DNA of 64,000 nt from Niastella sp966212235 (GCA_966212235.1 CBIHPP010000001.1:1-64000); one strand, 5' to 3'; positions 43,401 through 50,748 are shown, counted from the stretch's first letter. Notes: generated by a model from the letters alone, not told the origin. Translations and numbers: made by a program.

Positions 43401-43657
43401 ACGTTCATAAAATTGGTATTACTGATAACTTTTTTGACATTGGCGGCAATTCCATTCGCTTAATGAGCATGGTTGAACAGCTCAACGCCAGATTTAATAC
43501 GCAGCTTTCTGTTGCCGGCATTTTCAAATTTCCCGAGATACGCTCAATCGCCAATTATATTCTTGAAAACGATCAGGTGCCGGTGCATGATCATGCCAGG
43601 GAGGAAGAAGGCCTGGAGCAGATGAGAAAGACGCTTAATGTTTTAAACGGGATATAA
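31415..43657 (+). CDS. Hybrid PKS-NRPS, KS-AT-KR-ACP-C-A(Thr)-PCP-E-C-A(unassigned)-PCP
   Basis: A 4080-residue megasynthase. KS: NTACSTSL about residue 178. AT: GQGAQ about 532, GHSIGEY about 618, HAFH about 719 (malonyl). KR: TGGLGAVG about 1145, Tyr in GYAPANNF about 1306; this KR belongs to a different subtype from the other three. ACP about 1448. LCL C: HHIINDG about 1639. The first A domain reads DFWNIGMVHK (Thr) and lies in the long repeat shared with 1-2004. PCP about 2493; intact E domain (HHLVIDG about 2675, NYLGQFD about 2894), so D-Thr. A DCL-type C domain follows (SPMQEGMLFH about 3010, HHILMDG about 3143). The second A domain (YTSGSTGTPKG about 3628) reads roughly D-A-F-F-N-A-L-V-W-K, which I cannot assign beyond a guess of a hydrophobic residue. 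The last PCP (GGNSIRL, about 4010) and the tail MRKTLNVLNGI hand over to the next KS. Confidence 0.96.
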   Translation: MSNHTGLEIAIIGMAGQFPGAEDVDRFWQNLKNSEESITSLADQDILNEGEDRSILQDPFYIRANAFVSGKEYFDADFFGYRPGEAKIMDPQMRLFHENCWKAMEDAGYDLARVKDKIGVFAGATSNYNWEVFSILANRQNDVDDFTASQLRNVNYLCSRVAYKMNLQGPVMFINTACSTSLVTIERAVMSLILRECNMAMAGGVTINNYTYQGYQYKEGMILSKDGHCRPFDSDASGTVAGEGVGVVVLKRLADAIKDRDNIYAVIKGAAVNNDGHQKVSFTAPSPNGQYLCVLKAINMARIQPESISYVEAHGTGTLLGDPIEVEALNRIFGESSKKYCALGSVKGNVGHLDAAAGVTGFIKTVLSLYHRKIPASLHYKTANPEIDFSKSPLYVNTELREWANDTYPLRAGVSSFGIGGTNAHIILEEAPVPEASSASRPYQLFLFSAKTINSLKRYTAKMSEYLLSCEHAKLPDVAYTLHVGRSHFRYRKAIVCSTVEDAVAKIQALKDLDTTSAIPEKRRKRIVFMFPGQGAQYHQMCQGLYQQEAFFRSVADSCFAIVNRISGIDLKKVLFDIGPGAGDLIDQTEYTQPLLFIVEYSLARLLQKWGISPDIMIGHSIGEYVAACISGVFSLEDCLSLVLKRGSFMQQAPRGVMLSVFAKEHDLRKYLEDNRAVSLAAINSTEFCVVSGEVTTIDHFKTALERSGINCKIIRTSHAFHSHMMDGIVADFIQEVKKIKTNTGSIPFISNLTGNYITGEEYTDPGYWGRHLRETVNFRGGIDTLLSNEELLFVEVGPGRSLAGFVRSHERRTPEHKVVNLIRHVQEESVDDVAQLLKGVGELWTEGVEPLWDEFYENETRNRVAIPTYEFEKIKYPVNVNAGRILSNMIIDKTGKNKDISQWFYVPSWKLTPLSLNTKKPHAHCIMIFSDDVMGNGLQAELQSKADRIIRVTPAKKFREISPLQYELNPSSADDYTLLVARLSSHRYLPDTIVHAWNLIPQYEPGDDEQIKDLVFYSVVELIKAFYISGKLSEKNFILFTKDLHPVLHKTQRGVLQALPAGLLKVISQEYPTVLTTHIDISSDDLEDKELLKWLSAEVLSPGRGREISYRQSARWERLYEKVEANRDIHPLIFKQRGVYVITGGLGAVGYTFAEYLLKNYQATVWLLGRTSLPETGEWPTVLQNERTNGHTRSRIVKMQELSKSGGQVIYRPCDTTDETSLAKTLNEIEAASGNINGIIHAAGKLPESLPKITTELTRHDFENYLEAKVKGLEILKHVTDKREPDFVLVTSSVATVLGGIGFGGYAPANNFINYFINSQRLTGNCERWLSINLDALDLQHSYSDGAIGKEELNEVLERAMGILSVSQVFVSAGDLNGRLEKWVYSAKGAAGDLPEGANGMDLLTIPEDQSNTVDVENSTIQKLSVIWQHFFGKGTVGAGDDFFESGGDSLKALTIINRISKAFRVDISVKDFFNHATITKLATYIDSKKAIPELLQSLSITGDIPSCSFKPYYKLSAAQKRLYFLHEFDKSSLAYNMLRFVQLEGDLDKDRLNEVLTQLVLRHDSLRTSFVLVDGEPWQKIVDHTTLNIEYYSANDAGIPERIKEFIRPFDLSQGPLLRVGLLRIAARKHLLMVDIHHIINDGISEDILIKDFLSLYRGETLPPLPLQYKDYAEWQQSSREQERITAQKVFWLGEFSEDVTPLELPFDYSRPAVKSEQGDCVNFSFSATQTAALRNLASGEGASMFMVLLALYNVLLSKLSNQEDIVIGIPTAGRQHADLEGIIGMFVNTLPLRNYPKGSMSFKELLAAVKLKTLSALQNQEYQYEDLIEVLQVSRDMSRNPLFDVVLSYQNYEETSLELPGITISTYNREHRTAKFDLTLVVWEANDQLQGSFEYCTALFSQQTVRRFAAYLQQIVNTVVKDTAIRVADIEVIDSEEKHQLLYGLDNTAVAWPHHETIVSLFNKQVIKFGEKTAVELAGESISYRQLQEKSNQLAWWLRQEGVATGSIVALLTDRSIDTIVGMLAILKAGGAYLPIDVDYPAERIQYMLSDSAASLLLTTHKEFAVNQNIPTIWLQDDRIASYSLESPDHINQPEDVCYIIYTSGTTGRPKGVMIDHSNVVRLLFNASLPFDFTADDVWTMFHSHCFDFSVWEIYGALLYGGKLVIVPKDIAKDPVLYLKILKDKQVTIVNQTPSAFYNLIQADEQDPKPGMQVRYVIFGGEALHPGRLKSWYEKYPQVKLINMYGITETTVHVTYKEIGSAEITKNISNIGVPIATLSAYVFDKYTKLVPRGVKGELYVGGAGVGKGYLNKEELTKQRFIDNPYKAGERLYKSGDLVKLMASGDLEYAGRIDEQVKIRGYRIELGEIEQQLNTYGNIKESVVVVREREGNKYLVAYYVSVVNPDGAALRNYLLQRLPDYMVPSFFVHLDQLPLTANGKLDRKALPEPTITGSEEYTSAVTPAQQLLVDIWSKVLGIERIGINDNFFSAGGDSIKSIQIIARVRAAGYDLTVKDIFTSQTIALLCSRLKSIETVADQSMVTGESLLSPIQHWFFAKHHEQPHHYNQAVMLHFNEGINVEMVKTMFEKLQEHHDGLRTVFKKIVTGWKAMIVPASQLKLSINEYDFRGKNDVSESLEVACNEVQSGMDLANGPLMRLGLFHLDDGSRLLIVIHHLVIDGISWRILFEDIETIFQQLLMQEKISLPLKTASFRDWVSLLHDHSQTKGFMEAMEYWKMVMNRRLLPMARDNEDGLNRVKDRTIRRFSLTSEKTEKLLTQVHNAYHTQINDILLAALLSALHRGFGLQQVKIDMEGHGREPVEGGVNVSRTVGWFTSIYPVILEHQEGYAGQLLKYVKENLRRVPNNGIDYFIGKYITNVSAIANKGDDACILFNYLGQFDSDTRNRSYAIAKESAGETIAAESRCAYDWEIVGMVVSGELKMSIHYSRFQYFEATIEKLMVIYQEELERLIEHCCTCRSGELTPSDLTYGKLSIGQLDKLQDQYAIEDIYPLSPMQEGMLFHALLNSASEMYFEQIMYRWEGGLDKDAVRKCIENILLRYDVLRTKFVHEGYGRPLQIVLKNVDVQYIYIDIREELKRDSSARIIKNYQQEDRNRRFDLRKDVLMRLTILRTGTSQYEFIWSHHHILMDGWCMGLIIEDFRKMYKSEIDGKRLVLDPAPRYAGYIKWLEKRDKEQSFNYWRSYLHEYNAIPVFPRKRSVALASAETQFSKYQFSLDQRLTEQLKTLAVQCAATLNTVFQAAWGILLSKYNNMQDVVFGSVVSGRSAEVEGIEKMVGLFINTIPVRIKYEDPDTIGSLIRRIQEEALQAEPHHYNSLAEIQSTSGVGRNLIDHIIVFENYPVSKELSADNQNTQGGYKITNVEAFEQTNYDLSVMVMPGETLEVGIHYNVACYDTSTIEAISLHLIHIFDQLLQSDKKVTDVELVTEKERNMLLNYFNNTLVDYPQDVTIVDLFEEHVKRAPGSMAVCCGSRQVSYTQLNNLAESIAGRLLEQTTLEINDTIAFMANPSIEMIAIMLAILRVGCAYVALSPEAPVIRNQLIFDDSGAKLLVVQKTVIEQKPEAATLAKENELLIVDENADKVALANMAALAKPVNKQIDKNERLIYIIYTSGSTGTPKGVEVRMSGIVNMIQFYHQAFAFKPGEKVSQVANICFDASAFEIWPCLTGGGQLYIASPDIRLDTGLMEDWLISNQIGFTFQPPAIAERLLKRKEIIRSGSLKVMNVAGDVLNYYPQEKLPFKLFNLYGPTEDSVWTTWNELRYDRTMHNYSIGKPIANKKVYMVDKHNKLLPIGVAGELCISGKGLAKGYLNNETLAKQKFINNPFEPGEVMYKTGDLAKWSYEGEIEFLGRIDTQVKIRGFRIELGEIESSVKEFDKILEAAVVVHGENEGRSLVVYYTSPQAIDAQDIKKHLTERLPDYMVPSFFIQLQKLPYSISGKLDKKSLPAPVFEASGKSMVPVNDVQKELVAIWSGILGIDVHKIGITDNFFDIGGNSIRLMSMVEQLNARFNTQLSVAGIFKFPEIRSIANYILENDQVPVHDHAREEEGLEQMRKTLNVLNGI
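36759..38762 (+). repeat. Long direct repeat, copy 2 (C-lobe plus A(Thr))
   Basis: Copy of 1-2004, offset 36758. Scattered, mostly silent mismatches occur up to about 37084. The two copies then read as identical to about 38751, and divergence begins at the A-PCP linker near 38763. Here the A domain is joined to an E-facing PCP; in copy 1 it is joined to a KS-facing PCP. Confidence 0.93.
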
Positions 43658-43726
43658 ATTCAATCCTCAACAATTATCAAGGTAAGCATCACCTCTTTCC
43701 TGTCAATCATTCAACCTAAATTTTTA

Positions 43727-46700
43727 ATGATGGAAAAGTATACCGGGCTGGAAATAGCTGTGATCGGCCTTTCCGGAAGGTTTCCCATGGCCGACAATAT
43801 AACGGAGTTTTGGAGCAATGTAAGGTCTGGTCGTGATTGCATCAGTGATTTTACGGAACAGGAACTTCTTGATGCAGGTATTTCCGAAGATCTTGTACGG
43901 GACCCTTTATACGTTCGTTCCAATGGTTATTCTGATCGTAAACAATTTTTTGATTCCGGGTTCTTTAATTACCGTCCGGATGAAGCGGCTGTGATGGACC
44001 CGCAAATGCGCGTATTTCATGAATGTTGCTGGGAAGCCCTGGAAGACAGCGGATACGGAAATCCATCTGTCTCAGATAAAATAGGACTTTTTGCTACCGG
44101 CACACCGGCGTTTAACTGGTTGCTTTATTCCAATTATAACAACAGGCATGGATTAGTGGATGTTTTTACTGCGACCAGCCTGCAGGAAATTTCATTTCTC
44201 TGTTCCAGGATCTCTTACAGGCTTAACTTAAGGGGGCCTTCTGTTTTTTCTCAAACTGCCTGTTCTTCTTCATTGGTTGCCATTCATCAGGCATGTAATA
44301 GTTTATTATTGGGGGAGTGCACTATTGCGCTCGCGGGCGGCGTAACAATCAATAATTTTTCACGCAGGGGATATTTATATAAAGAAGGGATGATCTATTC
44401 CAGGGATGGAAGGTGCCGTGCGTTCGACAGCAATGCAAGCGGTACTATACAGGGAGAAGGGGCAGGCGTGGTGGTATTGAAAAGGTTAAGCGAAGCTATT
44501 CGTGACGCAGACAATATATACGCAGTAATTAAAGGAAGTGCAATCAATAACGATGGCAGCGAAAAAGTAGGGTATACGGCGCCATCGGTATCAGGACAAT
44601 CTGATGTTATTCGCAAAGCCCTCAAAATGGCCGCGATTAAAACCGATAGTATAGGTTATATAGAAGCGCATGGCACAGGTACTGAATTGGGCGACCCGGT
44701 GGAAATAGAAGCGTTAAACAGCGTGTTTGGATCAGGGTCTTATAAAAGAAACAGCTGTGCGATCGCTTCTTTAAAATCGAATATAGGGCATCTGGATAGT
44801 GCTGCGGGAGTTGCCGGGTTTATTAAGGTGGTACTCGCATTAAAACATCGGCAGATCCCGCCCAGCCTTCATTTCAATTCGCCCAATCCAAGGATTGATT
44901 TTGCGGGCGGGCCTTTTTATGTGAATACTGAATTAAAGGAATGGGTGGCGGCATCAGCGCCATTGCGCGCAGGAGTAAGTTCTTTTGGTATCGGCGGAAC
45001 AAATGCGCACGCCATACTGGAAGAAGCGCCTGAGATACATTCATCGGATAATACCCGGGACTATCAGTTGCTTCTGCTATCGGCAAAAACAAACGACAGC
45101 CTGGAAGGAATGAAGCAGGGACTTCTACATTATCTGGAAGAGAACCCGCAGGTTCGATTGAGTGATCTATCATATACCCTGCAAAAGGGCAGGGCACGGT
45201 TTAATCACCGGATGATGTTGGTATGCAATACGCACGAAACCGCTATAAAAGCACTGAAGTCCGGCATAACACATACACAAACCGGCGCCGGCAACCAGGA
45301 GTCGGTACAGAACATTGTATTTATGTTTTCAGGACAGGGCTCCCAATACATTAGTATGTGTGCAGATCTGTATAAGCACGAGCGACTATTCAAAGAAAAG
45401 GTCGATGAATGTATGGAGATTGCCCGCCATTATTCAGGGATTGATTACAGGCCGGTATTATTTCCCGGAAGCGACACTGCCCTGGCCGAAAGACTGTTGC
45501 TCGATACCAGTTATACGCAGCCCATATTGTTTATTATGGAATATGCCCTTGCCCGGCTAATGATGAGTTGGGGCATCCGTCCGCACTATATGATTGGCCA
45601 TAGTATCGGTGAATATACGGCTGCCTGCATCAGTGGCGTATTTAGTGTGGCCGATGCTATACGCCTGGTGATAAAGCGGGGACAATTAATGAGCAGTGTA
45701 CCTGCAGGCGCCATGCTCAGCATCCAGATCAGCAAAGAACAATTGCAGCCTTTACTCGAAAGTTTTGTTGATATAGATCTGGCGGTGGTGAATAGTCCAC
45801 GCTCGCTGGTGGTAGCAGGAAAAGAGCAATCAATAGAATTATTTGAAGATAAAATAACCCGCCTTGGATACCCGGCGAGGCGCGTACAAACATCCCATGC
45901 TTTTCATTCCCGGGTGATGGATGTAATACTAAATCAATTCGAGCAGGAAGTAGCCGCCGTATCCATATCGGCTCCATCCATACCTTACATCTCAAATGTA
46001 ACGGGTACAATTGCAGATTATGACACCATCCGGCAACCGGCTTACTGGAGCAGACATCTCCGGAGCTGTGTTGAATTTTCGAAAGGCATCGATTGCGTGC
46101 TGAGCAAAGGAAAGGCTGTCCTAATGGAAATCGGGCCTGGAAAAACGCTTTGCAATTATGCGACCGAAAGCAGTAGTATCAGTGGTGATCAGCTGGCAGT
46201 AAATATCGTTCGTCAGGCCAGGCAAAACAGTAATGATCTAAAATACCTTATTGAAAAGCTTGGATTGCTGTGGTTGAATGGTGTTAATATTAACTGGGAT
46301 GCTTTTTATATCGATGAAAAAAGAAAACGGGTATCACTTCCAACTTACCCTTTTGAAAAAAAGTTCTATCGTACCGATGTCGACGCAGTTAGCCTGATCA
46401 CCGGGGAAATGACTGGTAAGGCAAACGGATATTCCTATAAAACGGAAGATAGCATCCATTCGATGGAATGGCAGCGGTCGCCGTTGCCAGACGCTTCCGA
46501 AGAGCTATCCGATACCGTGAGCGATTTTTTAATATTCGACGATTCATCGGGATTTACCCCATTGCTGTCAGAGAAATTAAAAGAGAAGGGCCAACGGGTG
46601 ATCAGCATATTTACCGGGGAAGCAGGGCGCCTCGATGGAACCAATGATTTTTCGGTAGAACTGTCATCTTCGTCAGCTATAGAGGCCCTTCTCGAAAATT

Positions 46701-49700
46701 TAAATCATAAAGGAATCAAATGCCGGTATATAATTTATGCAAGTGCACTGACTAAGACTTTCGGCCACGATGCTGCAAATGGCACTCAGGAAGCCAGCCT
46801 TCGAGCAGGATATCTTGGGTTAAACTATTTGTGTAAAGCTATTGCCGCCAGCAATGGCGGAGAAAAAGTTCACATATTGGTTTTGAATAACAACCTGGCA
46901 GATGTAATGCCAGACGATATCATTGATCCGGTGAAATCAACGATCCTGGGGCCGTCGAAGTTGATAGCGGTGGAAAATGGAAATATCCGGTGCAAGACAA
47001 TCGACGTTCCATTCCCGTTTTCAGATGAAGGAGAAACAAACACCTTGTTGCAAAGCATCCTGAATGAACTTTTTTACCAATATGAAGAAAACTTTGTTGC
47101 CTATAGATACCGGCAAAGATGGGTTCCTGCTTACAGCCAATTGTCCCAACATCCGCAATTACGATCGGGCGTCACTATCAGGAAAGGCGCAACCTATATA
47201 GTGGTTGGTGGAATGGGCGGAATGGGACTCTCTATTGCAAGCGACCTGGTACAGCATTACCAGGCGGAGATCATTATCGTGCATCGTTCGCCGTTCCCGG
47301 AAAGGTCGGAATGGCCTGAATGGATAATGCAAAAAGGTGAAAATAATGATACCGTGAAACGGATACTGAAATTGCAGGAGTTGGAAGGGCAGGGCGGAAA
47401 AGTAAAACTGTATCAGGTAAATGTGGCCCTTGAGGATGAAGTGCAGCGGTTTATTAATACAATATCTGCAAATGATAAACAAATAGCCGGACTAATATGG
47501 GCTGCAGGGGAAGTAGATTATGGGGGAATTATTCTAAACCGAAGTGAGGCTGATTTCACGAGTTATATATCTTCAAAAGTACATGGATTGGTTTTTTTTG
47601 AAAAGTACCTGAATTTCCGGGAGCTCGGGTTCCTAGCGTTATTCTCTTCCATGGGAAATGTATTTTATCATGTGAAATTCGGTCAGGTAGCGTACAATGC
47701 TGCCAATGAATTTTTGAACAATTATGCCCTGTATGCCCGCAAACATTTCCAAATACATGCTTTTGCCATTAATTGGTGCGACTGGATGGATGTTGGAATG
47801 ACTGTCAGAAGTTTAATGGAACAAAAGCATATCAGCGATGTGCGGCAGATCAACAAAGAAATAAACCTGGGATTGACACCTAAGGAAGGGGTTTCTTTGT
47901 TCCATACCTGTTTAGGTACCCGGTTGCCTGCTTATTATATTTATAAAGGCAATATAACTGAGCAGGTAAAACAGTACAAAGTTCAGCTTGATCAAAGCAG
48001 GATTGCAATTGATACTATTAAAGAATCGAATGCGGAAAACGATGTGCCGCAAAATACGCAATCGGCATTGATCAAATTGTATGCTGATTTTTTTGGAAAG
48101 CCATCTATTACGCTGATGGATGATTTTTTTGAACTGGGTGGTGATTCGTTAAAAGCAATGATCCTGATAGGCCGCATCAATCACCAAATGGGCAGCCATT
48201 TAACGATCTCCGATATGTACAGGTACACAACTGTGGCCCATATGGCGGATAAACTGGAGTTGACCGCAGACCCGGCTCTAATACCTTCTGGGAATTCGAT
48301 GCAGTATCAATGGCTCATCGGTGATAAGATGTTCTATGAATTAGGAGAAAGTCAGGGCTATTGGTTAAATGACGCCTGTGAAAGTAGTTATAAGAACCAT
48401 GAAAAGAACCATGGTCTGCTTGTTGTTAATTATAAAATTACAGGGGACATTGATCCTGTTGTTCTTGAGCAGGCAATTGATTTTGTTTTGCGCCGGCATG
48501 AATGTTTGCGCAGCACTTTTCATTGGATAAATGAAAAGGCATGGATGCGTGTGGAAAATGAATACGTGCTAAGCGATATCTACACCTACAGGGATGCTAC
48601 AGATGAAAAGGCTTCCTTTGTAACGGACCAGGAATTACAGGATTATGTATACTTTGTTAATGATGTAATGGACATCAGTCAAACTTCCCCTCTTCGCATC
48701 CGGCTTACAAAAACGGGTATCCGTAATTATGTTTTATCTGTTAAAATTCATCATGTAACGTCTGATGCATGGTCGAACAACATCCTGTTTCGTGATCTAC
48801 AGACAGCCTACAAGGCTATCGTTCAAAAACAACAGCCCCGGTTACCTGAACTGAAATGGCAATACAAAGACATTATGCGCCTCGAGCTTGAATATGTACA
48901 AAAGAATGCCAGCGCAGATAAGGCCTATTGGGCTAACCAGTTCCCCAACTACTATAAGCCGGTATTGCTACCGATACGGAAAATAGATCACAAGGCGAAC
49001 GATTTTAAAGTTAGAAGAAATGAATCATTCACAATGCCTGCAAAAATCACCTCAGCATTAAAGTCCATCTCGAATAAGCAAGGCGTCTCATTTTTTGTAA
49101 CACTACAGGCATCGTTTAAATATTTTCTTTTTTATACAACCCGGCAATCTGAGCAGGGAATTGGCACTTATGTTTACGGAAGGAGCCTGGAGGCCGATAA
49201 TTTATTGGGTAATTATGCCCGGCTGGCGTTTGTGCGAACCCAATTCGAAGAGAACGATTCGTTCCTCACTGCCCTGGAAAAAGTAAATAAGTCCAACGAA
49301 GATATGCGTTTACATAAGGCCTATCCGCTGCATTTATATATGTCAGAAAAACTAACTGCAGGTAAAAGCATTTTTGACGACTTCCTGCAATGCGCCCTTC
49401 AATTTGCAACTGATACAAACTTTTATCTGAACAATTCGGTTTTTGATGCCGGATGGGAAATTTCGCAGATGCCGAATCATGGGGAAGTGCATATGCAGTC
49501 AGAGATGGAGCTAACGTTTTTCCTGCAGGAAGCTGAAAATAAGTTGCAGTTACTGGTCATGTATAACGATACTGGGTATCAGTTGAAAAACATTGAAGAT
49601 TTTATTGCCAGTTATATTTTATTTCTGGAAGAAATAACCGATAAACCTGCTGCCGGCATGCCCGGTTTCAGGCATCACGATCAATTGTCTGTTGAATTGC

Positions 49701-49720
49701 CAGCGCTATTACATAAATAA
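43727..49720 (+). CDS. Terminal hybrid subunit, KS-AT-KR-ACP-C*
   Basis: A 1997-residue protein (two adjacent ATGs; the second at 43730 is equally possible). KS: QTACSSSL, Cys about residue 182. AT: GQGSQ about 536, GHSIGEY about 625, HAFH about 725 (malonyl). KR: VGGMGGMG about 1160, Tyr in AYNAANEF about 1323. ACP: GGDSL about 1471. The last 430 residues are a condensation-like domain with IHHVTSDAW about 1675, so the HHxxxDG motif is kept except Gly to Ala. No adenylation domain, PCP or thioesterase follows, and no other assembly-line gene lies downstream in the window. The module would extend the last amino acid by C2 and reduce it. The final C* domain is the best candidate for chain release, by cyclization or by transfer to a free amine or alcohol; this is inference. 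Confidence 0.94.
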   Translation: MMEKYTGLEIAVIGLSGRFPMADNITEFWSNVRSGRDCISDFTEQELLDAGISEDLVRDPLYVRSNGYSDRKQFFDSGFFNYRPDEAAVMDPQMRVFHECCWEALEDSGYGNPSVSDKIGLFATGTPAFNWLLYSNYNNRHGLVDVFTATSLQEISFLCSRISYRLNLRGPSVFSQTACSSSLVAIHQACNSLLLGECTIALAGGVTINNFSRRGYLYKEGMIYSRDGRCRAFDSNASGTIQGEGAGVVVLKRLSEAIRDADNIYAVIKGSAINNDGSEKVGYTAPSVSGQSDVIRKALKMAAIKTDSIGYIEAHGTGTELGDPVEIEALNSVFGSGSYKRNSCAIASLKSNIGHLDSAAGVAGFIKVVLALKHRQIPPSLHFNSPNPRIDFAGGPFYVNTELKEWVAASAPLRAGVSSFGIGGTNAHAILEEAPEIHSSDNTRDYQLLLLSAKTNDSLEGMKQGLLHYLEENPQVRLSDLSYTLQKGRARFNHRMMLVCNTHETAIKALKSGITHTQTGAGNQESVQNIVFMFSGQGSQYISMCADLYKHERLFKEKVDECMEIARHYSGIDYRPVLFPGSDTALAERLLLDTSYTQPILFIMEYALARLMMSWGIRPHYMIGHSIGEYTAACISGVFSVADAIRLVIKRGQLMSSVPAGAMLSIQISKEQLQPLLESFVDIDLAVVNSPRSLVVAGKEQSIELFEDKITRLGYPARRVQTSHAFHSRVMDVILNQFEQEVAAVSISAPSIPYISNVTGTIADYDTIRQPAYWSRHLRSCVEFSKGIDCVLSKGKAVLMEIGPGKTLCNYATESSSISGDQLAVNIVRQARQNSNDLKYLIEKLGLLWLNGVNINWDAFYIDEKRKRVSLPTYPFEKKFYRTDVDAVSLITGEMTGKANGYSYKTEDSIHSMEWQRSPLPDASEELSDTVSDFLIFDDSSGFTPLLSEKLKEKGQRVISIFTGEAGRLDGTNDFSVELSSSSAIEALLENLNHKGIKCRYIIYASALTKTFGHDAANGTQEASLRAGYLGLNYLCKAIAASNGGEKVHILVLNNNLADVMPDDIIDPVKSTILGPSKLIAVENGNIRCKTIDVPFPFSDEGETNTLLQSILNELFYQYEENFVAYRYRQRWVPAYSQLSQHPQLRSGVTIRKGATYIVVGGMGGMGLSIASDLVQHYQAEIIIVHRSPFPERSEWPEWIMQKGENNDTVKRILKLQELEGQGGKVKLYQVNVALEDEVQRFINTISANDKQIAGLIWAAGEVDYGGIILNRSEADFTSYISSKVHGLVFFEKYLNFRELGFLALFSSMGNVFYHVKFGQVAYNAANEFLNNYALYARKHFQIHAFAINWCDWMDVGMTVRSLMEQKHISDVRQINKEINLGLTPKEGVSLFHTCLGTRLPAYYIYKGNITEQVKQYKVQLDQSRIAIDTIKESNAENDVPQNTQSALIKLYADFFGKPSITLMDDFFELGGDSLKAMILIGRINHQMGSHLTISDMYRYTTVAHMADKLELTADPALIPSGNSMQYQWLIGDKMFYELGESQGYWLNDACESSYKNHEKNHGLLVVNYKITGDIDPVVLEQAIDFVLRRHECLRSTFHWINEKAWMRVENEYVLSDIYTYRDATDEKASFVTDQELQDYVYFVNDVMDISQTSPLRIRLTKTGIRNYVLSVKIHHVTSDAWSNNILFRDLQTAYKAIVQKQQPRLPELKWQYKDIMRLELEYVQKNASADKAYWANQFPNYYKPVLLPIRKIDHKANDFKVRRNESFTMPAKITSALKSISNKQGVSFFVTLQASFKYFLFYTTRQSEQGIGTYVYGRSLEADNLLGNYARLAFVRTQFEENDSFLTALEKVNKSNEDMRLHKAYPLHLYMSEKLTAGKSIFDDFLQCALQFATDTNFYLNNSVFDAGWEISQMPNHGEVHMQSEMELTFFLQEAENKLQLLVMYNDTGYQLKNIEDFIASYILFLEEITDKPAAGMPGFRHHDQLSVELPALLHK

Positions 49721-49751
49721 TTAATCATTTAAACCTAAACAATTATTTAAC

Positions 49752-50651
49752 ATGAAAGAGTCATATGAAATTTCTGTGATCATTCCTACTTACAACCGGT
49801 GTGAGATCTTGAATTATACCTTGCATTCCCTGACCTTACAACGTTTGCCAAAAGATCTTTTCGAAGTAGTTGTTACCGATGATGGGTCTTCAGATAATAC
49901 AAAAGAGGTAGTGGAAAGTTATAAAGACCGGCTAAATATAACCTATGTTTTTAGCGAGGATGTGGGGTATACACCCTCTTCAGCAAGGAACAGGGGAATT
50001 TTGAAAGCGCAAGGTGAGATAAGTCTTTTTATTGATTGCGGTGTATTACTGCACGAAGATTGTGTGGGCGCTCATTTAAATATGTATAAGAATGCTAAGA
50101 GGCCAATTGCTGTAGTGGGGTATGCCCATGGCCTTCAATTTGCGCATCAGCACGATAGAAACCATGACCTTGAACAGCATATGAATACCATGAACCCTTC
50201 TGAAACTGTTAAGTATTGCCTCACAAATGAAAAGTGTATCGATGTACGCGAGGTATATTATAAAAAGTATGGCTATAAAATTGAGGTATTGCCTGCGCCC
50301 TGGATATTCTTCTGGAGTTGTAATGTATCGGTCAGAAGGTCCGATCTGCTGGAAATAAATATGTTTGATGAAGGTTTCAACGGTAACTGGGGCAGTGAGG
50401 ATAATGATGTAGGCTTTCGTTTGCAACAGCATGGGATTGAAATAGTATTATGTCGCGAGGCGCATGCCGTTCATTACCCCCATTTGGAAGAAGATGAAGG
50501 AAAACTTCAAATGATTAATTGCACATACCTCAACAGTAAATACAATACGCCTGCAACGCGCTTATTCGTTGAAAACTATCATGATCCGGAAAAAAATGAA
50601 TTTACTGATATCAATGAGATGCTGCTTAAAAAGCAATATGCTTCCCTGTAA
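49752..50651 (+). CDS. Family 2-type glycosyltransferase, first of a tandem pair
   Basis: A 299-residue soluble protein with the GT-A fold signature of GT2 enzymes: SVIIPTYNR at residues 8-16 and TDDGS at 42-46. The usual metal-binding DxD is replaced by D95-C-G97 (LFIDCGV). A C-terminal NWGSEDNDVGFRL motif (W about 213) resembles the galactosyltransferase C-terminal (GT7C-like) segment. No membrane segment was seen. It starts 31 bases after the last megasynthase gene and shares order and motifs with the next gene, so the two are recent paralogs. Glycosylation of the peptide product is a reasonable role from context, but the sugar and the acceptor cannot be told from sequence. Confidence 0.88.
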   Translation: MKESYEISVIIPTYNRCEILNYTLHSLTLQRLPKDLFEVVVTDDGSSDNTKEVVESYKDRLNITYVFSEDVGYTPSSARNRGILKAQGEISLFIDCGVLLHEDCVGAHLNMYKNAKRPIAVVGYAHGLQFAHQHDRNHDLEQHMNTMNPSETVKYCLTNEKCIDVREVYYKKYGYKIEVLPAPWIFFWSCNVSVRRSDLLEINMFDEGFNGNWGSEDNDVGFRLQQHGIEIVLCREAHAVHYPHLEEDEGKLQMINCTYLNSKYNTPATRLFVENYHDPEKNEFTDINEMLLKKQYASL

Positions 50652-50748
50652 AATTTCCCACCTATAATTCTTTCTGCCTGATTGTGTTTGCCAGTCGCTG
50701 TGCCGGCAATGATCTTGCTATTTCTATAATTTATAAAAAACTAAACTA

